Source: an uncultured Lachnoanaerobaculum sp.
Lineage (GTDB): Bacteria > Bacillota > Clostridia > Lachnospirales > Lachnospiraceae
Reading direction: 5' to 3'
DNA: 64,000 bases
NCBI GenBank assembly: GCA_937925515.1
Contig: CALALP010000042.1
Span: forward strand, 24,601 to 88,600
In this document: positions 62,169 through 64,000 of the stretch, piece after piece
How positions within the stretch are numbered: position 1 is the stretch's first letter
How the letters are laid out: each line of letters opens with the position of its first letter
Made by a program: the position numbers and the translations under genes
The notes under the pieces: generated by a model
What the model was told of the DNA's origin: nothing
Databases searched by the model: none
Seen by the model: only the letters and a program-made list of their open reading frames with translations

Positions 62169-63941
62169 ATGCGTCACAACAAGAAAAGGGTCGCTTTGTT
62201 TGTTGCAGCACTGACTATGTCATTAACTGCCCTTACACCAATGTACTCTTATGCAGATGAAAATGTTACCTTTGGTGTAGTTAATGTAAGCACAGTTAAG
62301 CATGACAATGGCTCACCATTTTCCGTTACTAATGTAGTATCCCCCTCTAATTTAGACCTTGATGCAGTTGTGCAAAGTGCAGGTCTTGATGCACTTGGGG
62401 AGGGAAACACCCCACCTGATGCAATTTTAGGCATGACCCCACTTCTACACTATCAAATAAGAAATGGTGCAGGTACTATTATCGGAGCTACCTCATCTAA
62501 CTTAAATACTTATTTATATAATAAAAGTGGTTTTTCACAAATACATGTTGATCATTCAGGCATTGGTAGATACTATTTAAGAGTTTATACTAAGGGAAAA
62601 GGTTGGTTACCTTGGCAAACTTCAAAAGAGGCAACACCTAATTCTGATGATAATGATAAAATTCAAGCACTTCAATTAAGAATTAAGGGATATGCAGCAG
62701 ATTTAGATGATATATATTATAAGGTAGTTTTAAATGACGGAACTGTTCTCGATTGGGCAAGAAACGGAGAAACCACAGGTACAATCGGAACTGATAAGTA
62801 TATTGTGGCTATAAAGATTGCTTTATGGCATAGAACAAACCCATTTACACAGTCTACTGCTACACTTATGGAATCTTCTAATTATGAAGGTGTATACCTT
62901 GATAAAGAGGGCAAAGTACAGTATAGCAAAGCTGACGGTTCACCTTATACCGGCTGGGCATTTTACAATAATGAACAATACTACTTTAGTGAGGGTAGCA
63001 GAGCTGTCGGTTGGCAATATATAAATGGACAAAAATTCTATTTTGATGAAAGTGGAAAGCTTATCACAGACCTAGAACCTATTATGGGACTTCAGGGAAG
63101 TTATAGAATAAAATATAATAAGGCTACTAAGACACTTACAGTTTTAGCTCAAGACGGAAATAATGGTTTCATCATTCCATTTAAAACCTTTATGACTACA
63201 AATGGACCTGACACTCCACTTGGAAACTTTAATATATATGCTAAGTATAGGTGGAAATTTATGCATGATACCATTTACTGTCAGTTCTTATCAAGATTTA
63301 AGGGAAGTTTCTTATTCCACTCTCTTATTTACTATGATAAGGCTACCTCAGATAACTTAGACCCTAACTCATACAATGGTATAGATGATGCAGTTTCAGG
63401 TGGTTGTGTAAGACTTCGTGCCTCTGATGCAGGTTGGTTGTTTACTCATTGTGGTAATGGTACACCTGTTGAGATTTATGAAGATATGTGGGATAAAGGT
63501 CCTATTGAAAGACCTGCTATTGAAAAAGTAATTCCTACAACTCAACATTATGACCCTACTGACCCTGTAAAGGCTGCTCAACATGCCGTAGATCAGGCAG
63601 CAAGAGATGCAGCAGACGCACCTAGACAAGAGGCTATAAGGGCAGCTCAGGCAGCAGATAATGCACTTAGAGCATCTCAAAGAGGAGTTACTTCTTCAGA
63701 GGCTACTTCTTCTACTGCTGAAAGTAAGGAAAAACCGTCAGAACCTATTTCAACTTCTGAGCCAAATACTACTGACACCTCAAGTCAGACAACTGCTCCT
63801 GAGTCAAAGAGTACTGATACTTCAAGCCAAACTTCTACTGAGTCAAAGAGTGAAAGTATAGGTTCACAAGCTCCAAGTTCAAGTTCAAGCTCAAATGATG
63901 AACAAACTTCTGCACCTGCTCAAACCTCTGCACCACAATAA
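62169..63941 (+). CDS. Secreted L,D-transpeptidase with ChW-like and choline-binding-type repeats
   Basis: 590 residues. Signal peptide (about 1-29, ending YSYA). Residues about 60-240 have a ChW-like pattern (GKGWLPWQTS ... GTIGTDKYIVAIKIALW). Residues about 242-302 contain GW/YF repeats (TGWAFYNNEQYYFSEG, GWQYINGQKFYFDESG) of the cell-wall/choline-binding type. A YkuD catalytic domain (about 305-440) has HSL (about 384) and SGGCVRLR with the catalytic Cys413. A helical Ala/Gln/Asp stretch (about 465-505) and a Ser/Thr/Gln tail follow. It would cross-link peptidoglycan (3-3 links) or attach proteins. Alone in its transcript, with a terminator-like hairpin behind it. Confidence 0.92.
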   Translation: MRHNKKRVALFVAALTMSLTALTPMYSYADENVTFGVVNVSTVKHDNGSPFSVTNVVSPSNLDLDAVVQSAGLDALGEGNTPPDAILGMTPLLHYQIRNGAGTIIGATSSNLNTYLYNKSGFSQIHVDHSGIGRYYLRVYTKGKGWLPWQTSKEATPNSDDNDKIQALQLRIKGYAADLDDIYYKVVLNDGTVLDWARNGETTGTIGTDKYIVAIKIALWHRTNPFTQSTATLMESSNYEGVYLDKEGKVQYSKADGSPYTGWAFYNNEQYYFSEGSRAVGWQYINGQKFYFDESGKLITDLEPIMGLQGSYRIKYNKATKTLTVLAQDGNNGFIIPFKTFMTTNGPDTPLGNFNIYAKYRWKFMHDTIYCQFLSRFKGSFLFHSLIYYDKATSDNLDPNSYNGIDDAVSGGCVRLRASDAGWLFTHCGNGTPVEIYEDMWDKGPIERPAIEKVIPTTQHYDPTDPVKAAQHAVDQAARDAADAPRQEAIRAAQAADNALRASQRGVTSSEATSSTAESKEKPSEPISTSEPNTTDTSSQTTAPESKSTDTSSQTSTESKSESIGSQAPSSSSSSNDEQTSAPAQTSAPQ

Positions 63942-63971
63942 GTAGAGGGCTAATATATATGTTTAATAGGG

Positions 63972-64000
63972 GGTTTGCCTCGCCGACGGCGAGGCAAACC
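63972..64000 (+). terminator. GC-rich perfect hairpin at window end
   Basis: GGTTTGCCTCGCC / GGCGAGGCAAACC, a perfect 13-base stem with a 3-base GAC loop, 30 bases after the transpeptidase gene. The T-run that would confirm termination lies outside the window. Its GC content is far above the neighbourhood. Confidence 0.6.

Overview
The window is low-GC, densely coded DNA from an anaerobic Firmicute. Codon use, the YesM/YesN-type sensor pairs, many sugar ABC transporters, AddAB in place of RecBCD, an electron-transfer flavoprotein with a GlcD-type oxidase, and a ChW/choline-binding cell-wall protein all fit Lachnospiraceae. An oral or gut genus such as Lachnoanaerobaculum is a guess only. Almost all genes lie on the minus strand. 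No rRNA, tRNA, CRISPR array or intact transposase gene was seen.

Layout. (1) 1-8151: a sugar-uptake cluster read leftwards: lipoprotein binding protein, two permeases, a GH2 glycosidase, a broken lectin-tagged secreted protein, an AraC-type response regulator and the start of its histidine kinase. (2) 8265-8880: a broken type I restriction specificity gene. (3) 8896-18834: housekeeping genes addA, addB and alaS, plus a 39-residue membrane peptide just upstream of alaS. (4) 18983-37254: an 18-kb, 14-gene minus-strand run with one strong promoter at 37340-37368. It encodes an ABC importer, a secreted clan GH-A glycosidase, a cytoplasmic GH20-like hexosaminidase, NagB, NagA, an FAD oxidase, an Fe-S partner, a class II aldolase, a PfkB kinase, an IolB-type isomerase, an FGGY kinase and a fused EtfB-EtfA. 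Divergent from it are a membrane-bound AraC-type regulator and a GH78 alpha-L-rhamnosidase (37553-42342). (5) 42406-53398: a galactofuranose/pentose-type importer (YjfF/YtfT/YtfR/YtfQ-like), a sensor kinase and response regulator, an FGGY kinase and L-arabinose isomerase. This part is peppered with short repeats ending in GGCTGTTGCAAAA. (6) 53770-57014: three lipoproteins of unknown function around a divergent promoter region. (7) 57064-61788: ACT protein, YycJ-like hydrolase, coaE, polA and an orphan zinc-finger anti-sigma-like protein. (8) 62169-63941: a secreted L,D-transpeptidase.

How the genes work together. Region 4 is the most unusual. The glycosidases, importer, NagA and NagB point to uptake and breakdown of GlcNAc-containing glycans, and the divergent rhamnosidase hints at rhamnose in the same glycan. 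The same unit carries the last three activities of the inositol pathway (IolB-, IolC- and IolJ-like) without the upstream iolG/E/D genes. In their place it has a flavin oxidase, Fe-S protein and Etf module. This may be an undescribed oxidative route for the non-GlcNAc part of the glycan. Region 5 looks like import and isomerisation of L-arabinose, ending in a ribulokinase-like step.
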